Positions 17,409 through 26,371 of a stretch of DNA of 64,000 bases are shown here, piece by piece (within the stretch, counting starts at the first letter, position 1; each line of letters opens with the position of its first letter). Under the pieces are notes generated by a model. It worked only from the letters and a program-made list of their open reading frames with translations, did not search any database and had not been told where the DNA came from. The stretch spans positions 2,046,001-2,110,000 of the forward strand of contig CP028150.1 of assembly GCA_003028315.1 (NCBI GenBank). The letters run 5' to 3'. Position numbers and translations under genes: made by a program. The stretch is from Neisseria mucosa (GTDB lineage: Bacteria > Pseudomonadota > Gammaproteobacteria > Burkholderiales > Neisseriaceae).

Positions 17409-17426
17409 GTTGTTGCTTTCCTAGAC

Positions 17427-18086
17427 TTAATTGAGAAAACGGGACGGATCGTTTTTCTTCACTCGGCGTGCAAAGGCGTATTTGGCGTTCCAGTATTTGT
17501 TGCTGAGGCTGGTGATTTCAATGCGTTTGCCGGTGCGCGGAGCGTGGATGAAACGGTCGTTGCCGATGTAGAGTCCGACATGGGAAATCCTGCCGCGTCC
17601 CATCGTGCGGAAAAATACCATATCGCCCGGCTGTAATTCGCCGCGGGATACGCCGACGCCCATTTTTGCCTGTTCGGCGGAGGTACGGGGGAGGTTCAGC
17701 CCCATTGAGCGTCTGAAGATATGCTGCATGAAGCCGCTGCAATCGAAACCGGTAGATGCTGATGTACCGCCGTAACGGTAGGCAACACCCAAAAGCCCCA
17801 TCGCGCTGCCGATTAGTTCGTCGGCACTGTCTGAACTTCTCGATGCACGGACGGGTGCGGCCGGAGCTGAAGGAATGGAATGTACAACGGGAGTTGCCGC
17901 GCGCGCGGGTTGGAAATTTATCTGCGGAGCCTGTGCGGGAGCAGGCTGTTTTGCATCTTCAAATTGGTTTAAAACCTGCTGCCTGTTTTTAACGAACGAA
18001 TCGAGATCGTCGGCGTTTGCAAAATTAATGCCGGACAGCATACAGGCCGAAACCAATAGTGCCGCCAGCCTGGATAAGGCTTTCAT
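17427..18086 (-). CDS. nlpC: NlpC/P60-family cell-wall endopeptidase
   Basis: Exported cysteine peptidase expected to cut peptide bonds in peptidoglycan stems. Of 219 residues, 1-25 form a signal sequence. L-V-S-A-C15 fits a lipobox, but signal peptidase I cleavage after ANA (about residue 25) is also possible. A Pro/Ala linker (45-90) precedes the catalytic domain. The triad is visible as C116 (GFDCSGF), H169 (SHVGLYIG) and H181 (FIHAP). The small ORF downstream probably shares its transcript. Confidence 0.88.
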   Translation of the reverse strand: MKALSRLAALLVSACMLSGINFANADDLDSFVKNRQQVLNQFEDAKQPAPAQAPQINFQPARAATPVVHSIPSAPAAPVRASRSSDSADELIGSAMGLLGVAYRYGGTSASTGFDCSGFMQHIFRRSMGLNLPRTSAEQAKMGVGVSRGELQPGDMVFFRTMGRGRISHVGLYIGNDRFIHAPRTGKRIEITSLSNKYWNAKYAFARRVKKNDPSRFLN

Positions 18087-18255
18087 GTTTGACTGATTCC
18101 ATTTTCAGACGACCAGTCTGCCGCCTGTTATTATGTTATTCTGTATCTAGGATATGCAGGCGATTGTATATAAAAAACAGGATGTTTGGCAAAAAAGCGT
18201 CTGTTATATTGCGTTAAATCGTTGTTTATAAAAAATTTGCGAAGACACCCAACCG

Positions 18256-19899
18256 ATGATGATACCCACTCTGCTCGCTATGCGCGACTTTTCCAGAATG
18301 CGCGAAATTATTACCGTACTGACGAAATACGGCTTGGGCGGCTTTGTTCAGCGTATCCGTTTGGGCGCGGCGAGCGGGGACGAAGTGCATCCCGACAGCC
18401 GTTATATGAGTACGCCGCGACGCTTCCGCAAAGCGTTTGAAGAGCTGGGTCCGACCTTCGTCAAACTCGGTCAGGTATTGTCCACGCGGGTCGATATTTT
18501 CGGGGCGGAGTGGATTGAAGAGTTCGAACAACTGCAAAGCAACGTCGCGCCGATACCGTCGTCTGAAATCTATACTTTGGTCGAAGCCTATTTGGGCAAA
18601 CCCGTTTCCGAAGTGTTCCGCAGCATAGACCCGAAACCCGCAGGCAGCGCGTCGGTGGCTCAGGTACACCGCGCCGAACTTTTAGACGGAACTGCCGTCG
18701 CCGTCAAAGTCAAACGCCCCGACATCGAGCCGGTCATTCAGGCGGATCTGCGGATTTTGAACCACCTCGCCAGACTGATGGAATCCGAAATCCCCGAAGT
18801 GCGCCGTTACCAGCCCGTATTGATGGTCGCCTATTTTGCCAAGAGTCTGGCGAAAGAAACCGATTTATCGGTGGAGCTGCGTTATATGCAGCGCTTCGGC
18901 CAGACCTTTTCAGACGACCCCTTGGTCCGCATCCCCGCCGTCTATCCCGACATTTCCAACCGGCACATCCTCGTACAAGACTACATCGGCGGCACGCTCC
19001 TGAAAGACGCCGACCTTGAAACCATGCCCCACTCCTTGCGCAGCGGACTTGCCGGACGGATTACCGACACCCTCTTCACCATGATGCTGCGGCAAGGTTT
19101 TTTCCATGCCGACCCCCATCCGGGCAACATCTTCATCAACGACAACGGCGGCATCACCTTCATCGACTTCGGGCTGGTCGGACACCTCGGCAACACCCGC
19201 CGCCGCGAAATCCTCAACCTTATCAACGCTCTGACCAACAACGACGCGCTGCTCATCCAATACGTCCTCAGCGACTGGGCGCAGGGCGATTTGCCCGACG
19301 AAAACCTGCTCGGCGCCGATGTTTTGGAAATGCTGCTCAACTACGAACACACGCCCATCCGCGACCTGCGCGTCAGCCAAGTCATCAACGACATCACTTC
19401 CATCATGCGCCGCCACGGGCTGACCCTGCCCGGCGACCTCGTGATGCTCTTCAAAACCCTCATCACCCTCGAAGGCGTCGTCAAACGGCTCGACGGCAGT
19501 ATCGAACTGCTCGAACGCGCCAAACCCATCACCGAAGCCGCCGTCAAAGAACAAGCCTCCGCCGCCCACATCGCCCGCAACGCCAAAACGCAACTGCGCA
19601 CCCTGTTGCAAATGGCAGAGTCGCTGCCGCAAGACTTCTTCAGGCTGACCAGAATGCTGCAAAAAGGCAAATTCGGCATCACCCTAGACCTCAAGCAGTC
19701 AGACCGCATCAGCCATCAAATCGACAGTGCCGCCAACCGCCTGACCATGGGCATCGTCACCGCCGCCCTGATTATCGGTTCGTCCATCGTCATGAGCATA
19801 GACACCGGCCCCAAGTTTATCGGCTTCGTCGGCTACCTTATCGCCTTCGCCAACAGCCTGTGGATTATCTGGTCGGTGTGGCGGTCGGGGAAGCACTAG
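18256..19899 (+). CDS. ubiB: UbiB, ABC1/ADCK-family atypical kinase of ubiquinone synthesis
   Basis: Needed for aerobic ubiquinone biosynthesis; a membrane-associated protein-kinase-like ATPase. The 547 residues contain the family KxGQ motif (FVKLGQVLSTR, about 72-82), the alanine-rich SASVAQVHRA loop, the invariant lysine region VAVKVKRPDI and the catalytic ADPHPGNIF motif with a following FIDFG. Two transmembrane helices lie at the C-terminus (about 500-545). An in-frame DUS encodes FSDD near residue 217. No other ubi genes are nearby. Confidence 0.93.
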   Translation: MMIPTLLAMRDFSRMREIITVLTKYGLGGFVQRIRLGAASGDEVHPDSRYMSTPRRFRKAFEELGPTFVKLGQVLSTRVDIFGAEWIEEFEQLQSNVAPIPSSEIYTLVEAYLGKPVSEVFRSIDPKPAGSASVAQVHRAELLDGTAVAVKVKRPDIEPVIQADLRILNHLARLMESEIPEVRRYQPVLMVAYFAKSLAKETDLSVELRYMQRFGQTFSDDPLVRIPAVYPDISNRHILVQDYIGGTLLKDADLETMPHSLRSGLAGRITDTLFTMMLRQGFFHADPHPGNIFINDNGGITFIDFGLVGHLGNTRRREILNLINALTNNDALLIQYVLSDWAQGDLPDENLLGADVLEMLLNYEHTPIRDLRVSQVINDITSIMRRHGLTLPGDLVMLFKTLITLEGVVKRLDGSIELLERAKPITEAAVKEQASAAHIARNAKTQLRTLLQMAESLPQDFFRLTRMLQKGKFGITLDLKQSDRISHQIDSAANRLTMGIVTAALIIGSSIVMSIDTGPKFIGFVGYLIAFANSLWIIWSVWRSGKH

Positions 19900-19940
19900 C
19901 TGCACGTTTACTCAGATAATCAATCAGCTCAAAAACAAAC

Positions 19941-19994
19941 AGGTCGTCTGAAAACCAAGGGCGCAGGATTCGCCAAAACGTTTTCAGACGACCT
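19941..19994 (+). terminator. Inverted DUS pair, terminator of ubiB
   Basis: AGGTCGTCTGAAAA at 19941-19954 and its complement at 19981-19994, with a longer than usual 26-base loop, 41 bp after the ubiB stop. Confidence 0.65.
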
Positions 19995-20058
19995 TGATTT
20001 CCCTGCGGACGCAACCATATAGCCGTCAATCCGTCATCCAGATATAACAGAGGAATTT

Positions 20059-20964
20059 ATGCCGCAAACCCAGATCAACCACGCCGACATCCGCACCCGT
20101 TTCATCTTCGACGATATGCCCGTTCGCGGTCTGCACGTCCGCCTTGAAAACGTATGGAAACACATCGTCGGACAAAAACACTATCCCGCCGCCATCCGCC
20201 GCGCCTTGGGCGAACTCCTTGCCGCAGGCGCGCTCCTGTCCGGCAACCTCAAAACCGACGGCACGCTCATCGTCCAAGTTCAAGGGCAAGGTCGTCTGAA
20301 AATGCTCGTCGTCGAAGCCACTTCCGACCAAACCGTCCGCGCCACCGCGCGCTGGGACGAAACCGCCGAAATCAACGACGACGAAAGCCTGACCGACCTT
20401 CTCGGCAGCAACAGCGTCTTCGTCCTCACCCTTCAGCCCAAAGACGCAGAACCTTGGCAGGGCGTCGTCCCGCTCGAAGGCGGCAGCATCGCCCAAATGC
20501 TTATCAACTACACCAAACGCTCCGAACAGCTCGATACCCAAATCGTCCTTGCCTCATCAGACGATGCCTGCGGCGGACTTTTGGTGCAACGCCTGCCTGA
20601 GACAGAACCTGACGCGGCATCATGGGAACACGTCGGCACGCTGGTTCAAACCCTGACTCCCGAAGAACTGACTGGACTGGACGCACAACACGTCCTCTAC
20701 CGTCTCTTCCACGAAACCCCTCCGCGCGTCTTCGATCCGGAAAGCATCGAATTCGCCTGCACCTGTTCGCGCGGGAAAGTCAGCGATATGCTGCTCATGC
20801 TGGGCGGCGAAGAAGTCGGCGGCGTGGTCGCCGAACAAGGCAGCATCCAAATCGACTGCGACTTCTGCCATGCCAAATACGTCTTCGACGAAACCGATGT
20901 CAACGCCCTCTTCGGTGCCGATGTGGTCAACGCCGTCTTAGACGAAGCCAAGCGTCTGCAATAA
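20059..20964 (+). CDS. hslO: Redox-activated chaperone Hsp33
   Basis: Cytosolic holdase switched on by disulfide formation and zinc release under oxidative stress. The 301 residues end with the redox zinc module: C-x-C (FACTCSRGKV, about residue 235) and C-x2-C (CDFCHAKY, about 270). An AGGAATTT ribosome-binding site precedes ATG 20059. An in-frame DUS encodes GRLK at about residue 77. Transcribed alone. Confidence 0.95.
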   Translation: MPQTQINHADIRTRFIFDDMPVRGLHVRLENVWKHIVGQKHYPAAIRRALGELLAAGALLSGNLKTDGTLIVQVQGQGRLKMLVVEATSDQTVRATARWDETAEINDDESLTDLLGSNSVFVLTLQPKDAEPWQGVVPLEGGSIAQMLINYTKRSEQLDTQIVLASSDDACGGLLVQRLPETEPDAASWEHVGTLVQTLTPEELTGLDAQHVLYRLFHETPPRVFDPESIEFACTCSRGKVSDMLLMLGGEEVGGVVAEQGSIQIDCDFCHAKYVFDETDVNALFGADVVNAVLDEAKRLQ

Positions 20965-20990
20965 ACATCAACGCTTAATATTAATTAAGC

Positions 20991-21032
20991 AAAGGTCGTC
21001 TGAAAACGATTTTAGGTTTCAGACGACCTTTC
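20991..21032 (+). terminator. Inverted DUS pair, terminator of hslO
   Basis: AAAGGTCGTCTGAAA at 20991-21005 pairs with TTTCAGACGACCTTT at 21018-21032, followed by CTTTT. Confidence 0.8.
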
Positions 21033-21137
21033 TTTTATTGATACGGTTCAGGCTTTAGGAGAAACAAGCCCGTAACGTGTGTTTCCCACAAGTCCGAACC
21101 TTATCACCTGCTTTAAAATCAAAGGCAGATGGATACC

Positions 21138-21181
21138 AAAAGGTCGTCTGAAACCAAACATGTGGTTTCAGACGACCTTTT
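21138..21181 (-). terminator. Inverted DUS pair, terminator of mscL
   Basis: A 19-bp perfect stem (AAAAGGTCGTCTGAAACCA and complement) with a 6-base loop, 19 bp after the mscL stop and with T4 at the end. Confidence 0.85.
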
Positions 21182-21200
21182 ATTTCAAATCTTCAAAAGA

Positions 21201-21644
21201 TTATTTTTTGTTCAGAGAGTCGCGGATTTCGCGCAACAGCAATACTTCTTCGCTAGGCTCTGCAGGTGCTTCTTCGGCAGGTGCTTCGGCTTTTTTCATG
21301 GAGTTCAACGCTTTGATAACGGCAAAAATCGCAGCAGCAATGATCAGGAAGCTGATAACGGAGTTAATGAACAGGCCGAGGTTCAGAGTAACGGCACCGG
21401 CTGCCTGTGCTGCTGCCAAGCTGGCATAGCCGCCTTCCGGAGCGGCTTGTGCGCCGTCTTTCAGGGCGATGAACAGGTTGGAGAAGTCAACGCCGCCGAT
21501 CAACAGACCGATAGGGGGCATGATTACGTCGTCAACCAAAGATTTAACAATGCCGCTGAACGCAGTACCGACGACCATACCGACTGCCAAGTCGATAACG
21601 TTGCCGCGCATAATAAACTGTTTGAATTCTGAAGCAATAGACAT
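21201..21644 (-). CDS. mscL: Large-conductance mechanosensitive channel
   Basis: Pentameric inner-membrane channel that opens under hypo-osmotic shock. The 147 residues start MSIASEFKQFIMRGNVIDLA, followed by the pore helix VGMVVGTAFSGIVKSLVDDV. TM2 is around 95-115 and a charged cytoplasmic helix ends LREIRDSLNKK. The loop between helices is long and alanine-rich. A 10-bp inverted repeat (21759-21768 / 21778-21787) lies upstream in AT-rich DNA and may be part of its control region. Confidence 0.96.
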   Translation of the reverse strand: MSIASEFKQFIMRGNVIDLAVGMVVGTAFSGIVKSLVDDVIMPPIGLLIGGVDFSNLFIALKDGAQAAPEGGYASLAAAQAAGAVTLNLGLFINSVISFLIIAAAIFAVIKALNSMKKAEAPAEEAPAEPSEEVLLLREIRDSLNKK

Positions 21645-21835
21645 AAATGTCCTCCTGTATGTTTGTGGATAATAAAGTGAAATTTTAAAAAAAAAGTGCG
21701 TCCGAAGTGACGGACGGGCTTTTTCAAACCGGCAGGCATGGTATCGTGTTATTTGTTAAACAAATTTTATAAAAGTTAAAATTTGTTTTTATGACAAAAT
21801 TCCCGAAATATGCCGCCTTTTATATGAAAAAAGAA

Positions 21836-21882
21836 CCGTCTGAAATCGGAGTGTAACTTTTTTACACCACTTATTCAGACGG
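21836..21882 (-). terminator. Terminator of fabI with a DUS-core stem
   Basis: CCGTCTGAA (21836-21844) pairs with TTCAGACGG (21874-21882) around an inner hairpin GTGTAA/TTACAC. On the minus strand it runs into TTCTTTTTTC. The stem uses the DUS core but without the AG or AT prefix. Confidence 0.75.
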
Positions 21883-21928
21883 ATTTTTGAGTAATAAGTT
21901 GTCTTTTTCTACGAAATATTACAAATCA

Positions 21929-22717
21929 TTACGCCTCTTCGTCGTTCAGGGCGTTGATGCTGTAACCGCCGTCAACGTAAGTGATTTCGCCGGTAATGCC
22001 TGAAGAGAGTTCGGAGAGCAGGAAGGCGGCGGTGTTGCCGACTTCATCAATGGTTACGTTGCGGCCAAGCGGGTTGTGGGAAGCGACGTGTCCCAAAAGT
22101 TTGCTGAAATCGGCGATGCCGGAAGCAGCGAGGGTTTTGATCGGACCGGCGGAAATGCCGTTGCAACGGATGCCTTCTTTGCCCAAGCAGGCGGCGGTAA
22201 AGCGGATGCCTGCTTCGAGGCTGGCTTTTGCCATGCCCATGACGTTGTAGTTCGGAATCGCACGAACCGCGCCCAAGTAGCTCAGGGCGACGATGGCGGA
22301 GTTTCTGCCGCGCATCATCGGACGGGCGACTTTTGCCAATGCGGGCAGGCTGTATGCGGAAATTTCGTGTGCGGTGTTAAACGCTTCGCGGCTGATGCTG
22401 TCGAGGAAGTCGCCGCTCAAGGCTTCTTTCGGTGCGAAGCCGATGGAGTGGACGAGGCCGTCCAAGCCGTCCCAATGTTTGCCCAAATCGACGAAAACTT
22501 GGTTGATTTCGTCGTCGCTGGCGACATCGCAGCGGAATACGAGTTCGGAACCCAATTCGGCGGCCATTTTGCGGACGCGCTCTTCCAGTTTGTCGACAAC
22601 GTAGGTAAACGCCAAATCCGCGCCTTGTTCGCGGCAGGCTTTGGCAATGCCGTAAGCGATGGAACGCTCGGAAATCATGCCGGTGATCAGGATTTTTTTA
22701 CCTTGCAGAAAACCCAT
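21929..22717 (-). CDS. fabI: Enoyl-[acyl-carrier-protein] reductase (NADH)
   Basis: Catalyses the last step of each fatty-acid elongation cycle; target of triclosan. Start 22717 gives MGFLQGKKILITGM and 262 residues with an AAAGGA site upstream. A much longer frame from 23116 is a chance extension. Visible features: Rossmann glycine region GMISERSIAYGIA, VHSIGFAP, the Y-x6-K active site (YNVMGMAKAS) and GPIKTLAASGI. It is divergent from orn. Confidence 0.96.
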   Translation of the reverse strand: MGFLQGKKILITGMISERSIAYGIAKACREQGADLAFTYVVDKLEERVRKMAAELGSELVFRCDVASDDEINQVFVDLGKHWDGLDGLVHSIGFAPKEALSGDFLDSISREAFNTAHEISAYSLPALAKVARPMMRGRNSAIVALSYLGAVRAIPNYNVMGMAKASLEAGIRFTAACLGKEGIRCNGISAGPIKTLAASGIADFSKLLGHVASHNPLGRNVTIDEVGNTAAFLLSELSSGITGEITYVDGGYSINALNDEEA

Positions 22718-22876
22718 TTTTTGTCCTTTAAAGTGTGGTATTGCGGTTTGATGAAACTGGGCATTATAGCAAACTGGGGCGGTTTCGGTATAGAAAACAA
22801 GAGATAACCTGTCGTCCTGACGGAAAACGAAGGTCATCTGAAACCTTTTGAGACGACCTTTGCACGTCAAATCCCT

Positions 22877-22882
22877 TATAAT
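22877..22882 (+). promoter_or_regulatory. Likely -10 box of orn
   Basis: A perfect TATAAT 37 bp before the orn ATG. No good -35 stands 16-18 bases upstream, where a degenerate DUS occupies the sequence, so only the -10 is claimed. Confidence 0.45.
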
Positions 22883-22918
22883 GCCGCCCATTGTTTTCAA
22901 CGGAAAAGGTCGTCTGAA

Positions 22919-23467
22919 ATGACTCAAAACGCAAGCAACCTCTGCTGGCTCGATATGGAAATGACCGGGCTTGACCCCGAACGCGAACGCATTATCGAAG
23001 TCGCCATGATTATCACCGACTCCGATTTGAACGTCTTGGCGCAGTCCGAAGTTTATGTCGTCCACCAAAGCGACGAACTGCTCGACGGCATGGACGAATG
23101 GAACACCGCCACCCACGGTCGTACAGGATTAACCCGGCGCGTGCGCGAATCGCAACTCACCGAAGCGGAAGTGGAGCAGAAACTGCTGGACTTTATCGCG
23201 CAATGGATTCCCGAAAAAGCCACGCCTATGTGCGGCAATTCTATCCATCAAGACCGCCGCTTCATGGTCAAATACATGCCGCGCCTCGAAGCGTATTTCC
23301 ACTACCGCAATCTGGACGTGTCCACCCTGAAAGAACTCGCTAAACGTTGGAATCCGCCCGTTGCCAAAGGCGTGATAAAACGCGGTTCGCATCAGGCTTT
23401 GGACGACATTCTCGAAAGCATCGAGGAAATGCGCTACTACCGCGAAAACTTCTTGAAACTGCCTTAA
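22919..23467 (+). CDS. orn: Oligoribonuclease
   Basis: 3'-5' exoribonuclease that clears 2-5-mer RNAs; usually essential. The 182 residues carry the DEDDh set starting D12/E14 (LCWLDMEMTGLD), the MCGNSIHQDRRF block and the closing HQALDDI. The start codon follows a DUS directly (GGTCGTCTGAA then ATG), so the uptake sequence occupies the spacer between the GGAAAAGG site and the start codon. Confidence 0.97.
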   Translation: MTQNASNLCWLDMEMTGLDPERERIIEVAMIITDSDLNVLAQSEVYVVHQSDELLDGMDEWNTATHGRTGLTRRVRESQLTEAEVEQKLLDFIAQWIPEKATPMCGNSIHQDRRFMVKYMPRLEAYFHYRNLDVSTLKELAKRWNPPVAKGVIKRGSHQALDDILESIEEMRYYRENFLKLP

Positions 23468-23493
23468 ATCCTTGCCAATACAAGCAACAATAC

Positions 23494-23542
23494 AAAAAGG
23501 TCGTCTGAAAGCCTTAAACCCATTCTTTCAGACGACCTTTTT
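23494..23542 (+). terminator. Inverted DUS pair, terminator of orn
   Basis: AAAAAGGTCGTCTGAAAG pairs with CTTTCAGACGACCTTTTT, ending in T5, 27 bp after the orn stop. Confidence 0.85.
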
Positions 23543-23682
23543 ACATTTTGAAAGTCTGTGTAGCGCGCTTACGTCAGTCATACACCCTCCCGAAATCTAC
23601 GCATCTCCTGCCAAATGCTACCGTATCAATGCGGCAAACCGACAAAAATGCCGGTTCCACATTTCAAGATTCTGAACAAACG

Positions 23683-23712
23683 CTGACACACAATTACAGA
23701 AAACAGTATAAT
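23683..23712 (+). promoter_or_regulatory. Predicted sigma70 promoter of the Sel1 gene
   Basis: CTGACA (23683-23688), 18 bases, TATAAT (23707-23712). Transcription would start near 23719, leaving a leader of about 20 bases before ATG 23742, where no clear Shine-Dalgarno is present. Confidence 0.65.
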
Positions 23713-23741
23713 ACACTACTCAAAATGCCTATTCCGATGCC

Positions 23742-25124
23742 ATGACCATCATTCCCAAACGATTATCGCTGCAAGATATCGTCCCGACAGAACCCCCTTT
23801 CGAGGGCAATCTTCGGGACTTTTTGCCTTTGCGGCAAATCATGGAAGACGGGGACGAAAAAGCAGTATACCGTATGTGCGGCATGCTGCTTGGCGGCAAG
23901 GAAAACCGCAGGGCATTATCAGGCGTAGAATACATCGCATCCGGAGGGTTTCCGGATACGGCATACAGGTTGCTGCACTGGAGCGACCGTTTCGGGCTGG
24001 CTGCCGACAAACTGCTGGCTGCCTACGCAGATTTCGGCGAACGCGGGTTCTCAGCGGCGCAAACCGCACTGATGCGTTATTACGCAGAACGCAACGACCT
24101 GCAATTTCTCTATTGGGCACAATGCGCCGCCCCGCAATCCCCTGAAGCGCAATACCTTATCGCGCGGCAGTATGCCCTGGCGGATAATTGGGAAAAGGCG
24201 CTAAATTGGTACAACCAGGCAGCCTCCCAGGGCTGGTCGCAGGCATGCCTGCAATTAGGGAAATCCTTCCTTTACGGCTGCGGCGTTTCTGCCGATTCTG
24301 CGCAGGCAGAAGTCTATTTGGAATATGCCGCCGAACACGGCTGGGTCGAAGCACAAATCCTGCTGGCAGATTTATTGGCTGCAAAAGGAAACCAAGACGC
24401 CCTGTCTTGGTACAGGCTTGCCGCCGTTCAGGGCAATGCGGCGGCACAAACCGCCCTGGCACGGCAATATCTGACCGGCAAGCTGACCGACCGCGACCCG
24501 TTACAGGCATTCAAATACGCCAGAACCGCCGCAGACAGGCAGTTTCCGGACGCGTTATGCCTGATGGGCGACCTCTGCCGCTACGGACTGGGCATACGCC
24601 CCGACTTATCCGCCGCGCAACAATACTACCGCCACGCCGCCGCATTGGGCAGCATGGCCGCCGTACAGAAGCTGCTCAGCGAGGCCGCCCTGCACCAACC
24701 CGAACATTACGAAAAACTCAAATCCGAAGCCTTGCAGCGTCAGGAAACCGAGCAGCTTTGCCGCTCTGCCGCCGCCTGCCTTGACGGCATCGGACAAAAA
24801 AAAGACTACGCGCGCGCACGACAGCTTTATCTGGAAGCCGCCGTCTGCAATCATGCCGATGCAGCAGCCGGTTTGGGCAAAATCTATTATCACGGTCTGG
24901 GCATTCCTGCCGATGCTGGTTCGGCGGCGTACTGGTTCGGCATAGCGGCGGAACAAAACCATCCTGAAGCGCAATATTATTCGGCATTCCTCCTCTACCA
25001 CGGACAAGGTACCGCCATGAATGTTCCCGCCGCCTACGATTACCTTCAGGCGGCAGCAGACAACGGATATGGCAACCCGCAGGAACTCAGGGCAATATTG
25101 GAGCAATGGCAGTGCGAACGTTGA
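23742..25124 (+). CDS. Cytoplasmic Sel1-repeat (SLR) protein
   Basis: 460 residues with no signal peptide or membrane segment, made mostly of Sel1-like helical repeats. Recognisable units include QLGKSFLYGCGVSADSAQAE, GLGKIYYHGLGIPADAGSAA and SAFLLYHGQGTAMN. Such solenoids bind partner proteins. The repeats are well diverged from each other, unlike those of the second Sel1 protein at 46886-48130. Partner and role unknown. Monocistronic with its own promoter and a shared terminator. Confidence 0.85.
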   Translation: MTIIPKRLSLQDIVPTEPPFEGNLRDFLPLRQIMEDGDEKAVYRMCGMLLGGKENRRALSGVEYIASGGFPDTAYRLLHWSDRFGLAADKLLAAYADFGERGFSAAQTALMRYYAERNDLQFLYWAQCAAPQSPEAQYLIARQYALADNWEKALNWYNQAASQGWSQACLQLGKSFLYGCGVSADSAQAEVYLEYAAEHGWVEAQILLADLLAAKGNQDALSWYRLAAVQGNAAAQTALARQYLTGKLTDRDPLQAFKYARTAADRQFPDALCLMGDLCRYGLGIRPDLSAAQQYYRHAAALGSMAAVQKLLSEAALHQPEHYEKLKSEALQRQETEQLCRSAAACLDGIGQKKDYARARQLYLEAAVCNHADAAAGLGKIYYHGLGIPADAGSAAYWFGIAAEQNHPEAQYYSAFLLYHGQGTAMNVPAAYDYLQAAADNGYGNPQELRAILEQWQCER

Positions 25125-25159
25125 AGATAAGCCGCCGTTGATTTCCATCCGGCAATAAT

Positions 25160-25195
25160 AAAAGGTCGTCTGAAAAAGTTTTCAGACGACCTTTT
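25160..25195. terminator. Bidirectional inverted DUS pair between convergent genes
   Basis: A 17-bp perfect stem (AAAAGGTCGTCTGAAAA and complement) with a 2-base gap, flanked by A and T runs. It lies 35 bp after the Sel1 stop and 18 bp after the symporter stop, serving both. Confidence 0.85.
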
Positions 25196-25213
25196 GTCTT
25201 TTGCCGAACTCTT

Positions 25214-26173
25214 TTAATCGGATAATTCCGCTTTCGATTCTTTATCTGCTTTCGCCGACCAATAAGATGCAAGCAGCGAGCCGGAAATGTTGTGCCACAC
25301 GCTGAACAGCGCGCTAGGTACGGCGACGACAGGGGCAGCGGCAAAATGCGCGGCCGCCAATGCCGCACCCAAACCGGAATTCTGCATACCTACTTCGATA
25401 GCGAGCGTTTTTTGCGCATCGTACGGCAGCTTGCAGATTTTGGCTGCAAAGAAGCCGAGCAGGTAGCCGATGCCGTTGTGCAATACCACGACACCGAAAA
25501 TCAACAGCCCGCTCTCAATAATTTTACCTTTGCTCGCGCCGACGACCGCACCGATAATCAACACAATGGCAATCACAGAAACCAAAGGCAAGGCAGCGGT
25601 AGCGCGTTCGGTCTGTTTGCGGAACACAGTATGTGCAACCACGCCGAGCGCGATGGGCAGCAACACCATTTGAACAATGGAAACAAACATCGCCTGCGCA
25701 TTGATGTCGAGCATTTCACCTGCCAAAAGCAGGAAAATAGCAGGCGTCAGCAGCGGAGCCAGCAAGGTGGAAGCCGATGTAACTGCGACGGACAAGGCAA
25801 CGTTGCCGCGCGCCAAAAAAGTCATCACATTGGAGGCCGTACCACCCGGACAGCAGCCGACCAAAATCACGCCCACGGCAACTTCAGCAGGCAAATTTAA
25901 CAACTTGACCAAAAAATAGGCAGTCAGCGGCATAATGATAAACTGCGCTGCCACGCCGATAAGGACGGCTTTTGGATGACTGGCGACAATTTTAAAATCT
26001 GACGGCGTCAGCGTCAGCCCCATGCCGAACATAATGATGCCCAAAAGCCAAGTGATGTAGGGCAGTACCCACTTGAACAATTCGGGATCGAAGAAAGCAA
26101 CGGCGGCGCACAATGCCGCCCAAAATGAGAAGGTTTTGCCGACAAAGTGGCTGATTCGTGCAATAGTGTTCAT
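25214..26173 (-). CDS. Bile-acid:sodium symporter family protein, ASBT homolog
   Basis: Ten-TM secondary transporter of the BASS family. The 319-residue product from ATG 26173 (MNTIARISHFVGKTFS) matches from memory the crystallised meningococcal ASBT almost block by block: GIIMFGMGLTL, VGCCPGGTASNVMTFLARGN at the first crossover and EVGMQNSGLGAALAAAHF at the second, which carry the sodium ligands. A frame from 26278 adds 35 hydrophobic residues absent from ASBT and is rejected. The natural bacterial substrate is uncertain; bile acids bind the meningococcal protein, and pantoate has been proposed for relatives. Confidence 0.92.
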   Translation of the reverse strand: MNTIARISHFVGKTFSFWAALCAAVAFFDPELFKWVLPYITWLLGIIMFGMGLTLTPSDFKIVASHPKAVLIGVAAQFIIMPLTAYFLVKLLNLPAEVAVGVILVGCCPGGTASNVMTFLARGNVALSVAVTSASTLLAPLLTPAIFLLLAGEMLDINAQAMFVSIVQMVLLPIALGVVAHTVFRKQTERATAALPLVSVIAIVLIIGAVVGASKGKIIESGLLIFGVVVLHNGIGYLLGFFAAKICKLPYDAQKTLAIEVGMQNSGLGAALAAAHFAAAPVVAVPSALFSVWHNISGSLLASYWSAKADKESKAELSD

Positions 26174-26326
26174 AAATAGTATGTGCGGTACGGTTGATAA
26201 GATTATTGATAAGGAGAACAGTGAAATAAAGCAACACACAAACATCAAAATCTGTTTGGCCGTTGATATTTGTTTCACATCCGTCTAAACGCGAAGCATA
26301 CACGGCTTTGTAACGGGATGTAAAGA

Positions 26327-26358
26327 AAAGGTCGTCTGAAACGTTTCAGACGACCTTT
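26327..26358 (-). terminator. Inverted DUS pair, terminator of rnhB
   Basis: AAAGGTCGTCTGAAACG and its complement meet almost without a loop; the minus-strand side ends in a CTTTTC stretch. It lies 14 bp after the rnhB stop. Confidence 0.75.
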
Positions 26359-26371
26359 AATCCATTCTGCC

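Noticed and set aside
22919..23467. Longer fabI frame reaching into orn (from 23116)
   Set aside because: The real fabI start at 22717 has a Shine-Dalgarno and the Rossmann start; the extension runs antisense into orn.
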